22,488 nt of DNA from GCA-003244245 sp049673305 (GTDB lineage: Bacteria; Actinomycetota; Actinomycetes; Mycobacteriales; Pseudonocardiaceae): the NCBI GenBank assembly GCA_049673305.1, contig JBATXM010000012.1:1-22488 (forward strand). The letters are read 5' to 3'. Below the pieces are notes generated by a model that saw only the letters and a program-made list of their open reading frames with translations, had not been told where the DNA came from and ran no database searches. Both the position numbers and the translations under genes were made by a program. Numbering within the stretch: position 1 is the first letter of the stretch; every line of letters begins with the position of its first letter. Positions 22,364 through 22,488 of the stretch are shown piece after piece.

Positions 22364-22488
22364 GTAGGGTAGGAAGCTGGCGCGGTGGTCGTGACTCCGT
22401 TTCCAGCTTCCCCCCGTCAATCCGTGCATGAGGTTCTCCCTCACACGGCTTACCGACATCGTTCACCGTCAGGCATGCACAGTTCCGT
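22364..22488 (-). mobile_element. 3' end of a group II intron (domains V and VI), runs off the window
   Basis: On the minus strand, the catalytic domain V (22451-22419) is followed by domain VI and the 3' end. Domain VI has a stem GGAAGCTGG/CCAGCTTCC (22411-22403 with 22380-22372), a bulged T-A, then GGG/CCC and TAC at the end. The bulged A (opposite T22370) is 7 bases from the proposed 3' end at 22364, the canonical branch-point distance. The intron is antisense to the small HTH gene it abuts. Its 5' part and any reverse transcriptase are outside the window to the right. Confidence 0.72.
22419..22451 (-). ncRNA. Group II intron domain V
   Basis: Read on minus: left strand AAGCCGTGTGAGG with the AGC catalytic triad, loop GAGAA, right strand CCTCATGCACGGATT. 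The fold gives two stems separated by a two-base bulge (TG) on the 3' side. This is the domain V layout of bacterial introns, whose consensus runs GAGCCGT...ACGGTTC. One mismatch (G opposite A) appears in the lower stem where a G-U wobble is usual, so activity is uncertain. Confidence 0.7.

Noticed and set aside
1..22488. CRISPR arrays, tRNA and rRNA genes, prophage modules
   Set aside because: No regularly spaced repeats, no tRNA-like cloverleaf with T-loop consensus, and no phage structural genes were seen on reading either strand.

Overview
The window is high-GC actinobacterial DNA, most likely from the Pseudonocardiales or a close relative. The evidence is a GC-rich codon pattern, many GTG and TTG starts, 4-bp stop/start overlaps, a meso-diaminopimelate-type MurE, a ClgR-PspA pair, and a DUF3040 gene beside mraZ. 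Family and genus are inference.

Positions 1-1500 are debris and a toxin-antitoxin module. There is a palindromic hairpin at the left edge, a decayed AbiEi/DUF559-type gene whose N-terminal and C-terminal remnants flank an intact vapBC pair, and then the end of ftsQ. Positions 1500-11903, all on the minus strand, hold a division and cell wall (dcw) operon transcribed mraZ > rsmH > ftsL-like > ftsI > murE > mraY > murD > ftsW > ftsQ. It is driven by a recognisable promoter carrying four (A/G)GTGG MraZ boxes spaced exactly 10 bp apart. The operon lacks murF (normally between murE and mraY) and murG plus murC (normally between ftsW and ftsQ), and ftsZ does not follow ftsQ within the window. Both gaps are sealed by ATGA stop/start overlaps, so the remaining genes are still translationally coupled.

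Positions 12007-12506 are non-coding. They hold repeats resembling IS21-type ends and a strong 16-bp-stem terminator. Then come a DUF3040 membrane protein, DNA polymerase IV (dinB) and a SAM-dependent methyltransferase on minus, and an orphan ParA-type ATPase on plus. Next, on minus, is a rimO-pgsA-clgR-pspA block. In many actinobacteria that block sits near ftsK and recA rather than beside dcw, so two housekeeping regions are joined here.

Positions 19295-22488 are accessory DNA: a DUF4328 membrane protein, a divergently transcribed five-helix membrane protein with a TIR-like or Rossmann-like cytosolic domain and two rare TTA codons, and a small helix-turn-helix gene cut short at its C-terminus. 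The far right edge is the 3' end (domains V and VI) of a group II intron that runs out of the window and abuts the truncated gene.

The most notable features are the pared-down dcw operon with clean junctions, the vapBC module inside a dead gene with a leaderless palindrome-covered promoter, the textbook MraZ operator, and the group II intron end beside the broken HTH gene. I did not find a clearly new multi-gene defence system. The best candidate for an undescribed accessory unit is the DUF4328 / membrane-TIR-like pair at 19582-21664.
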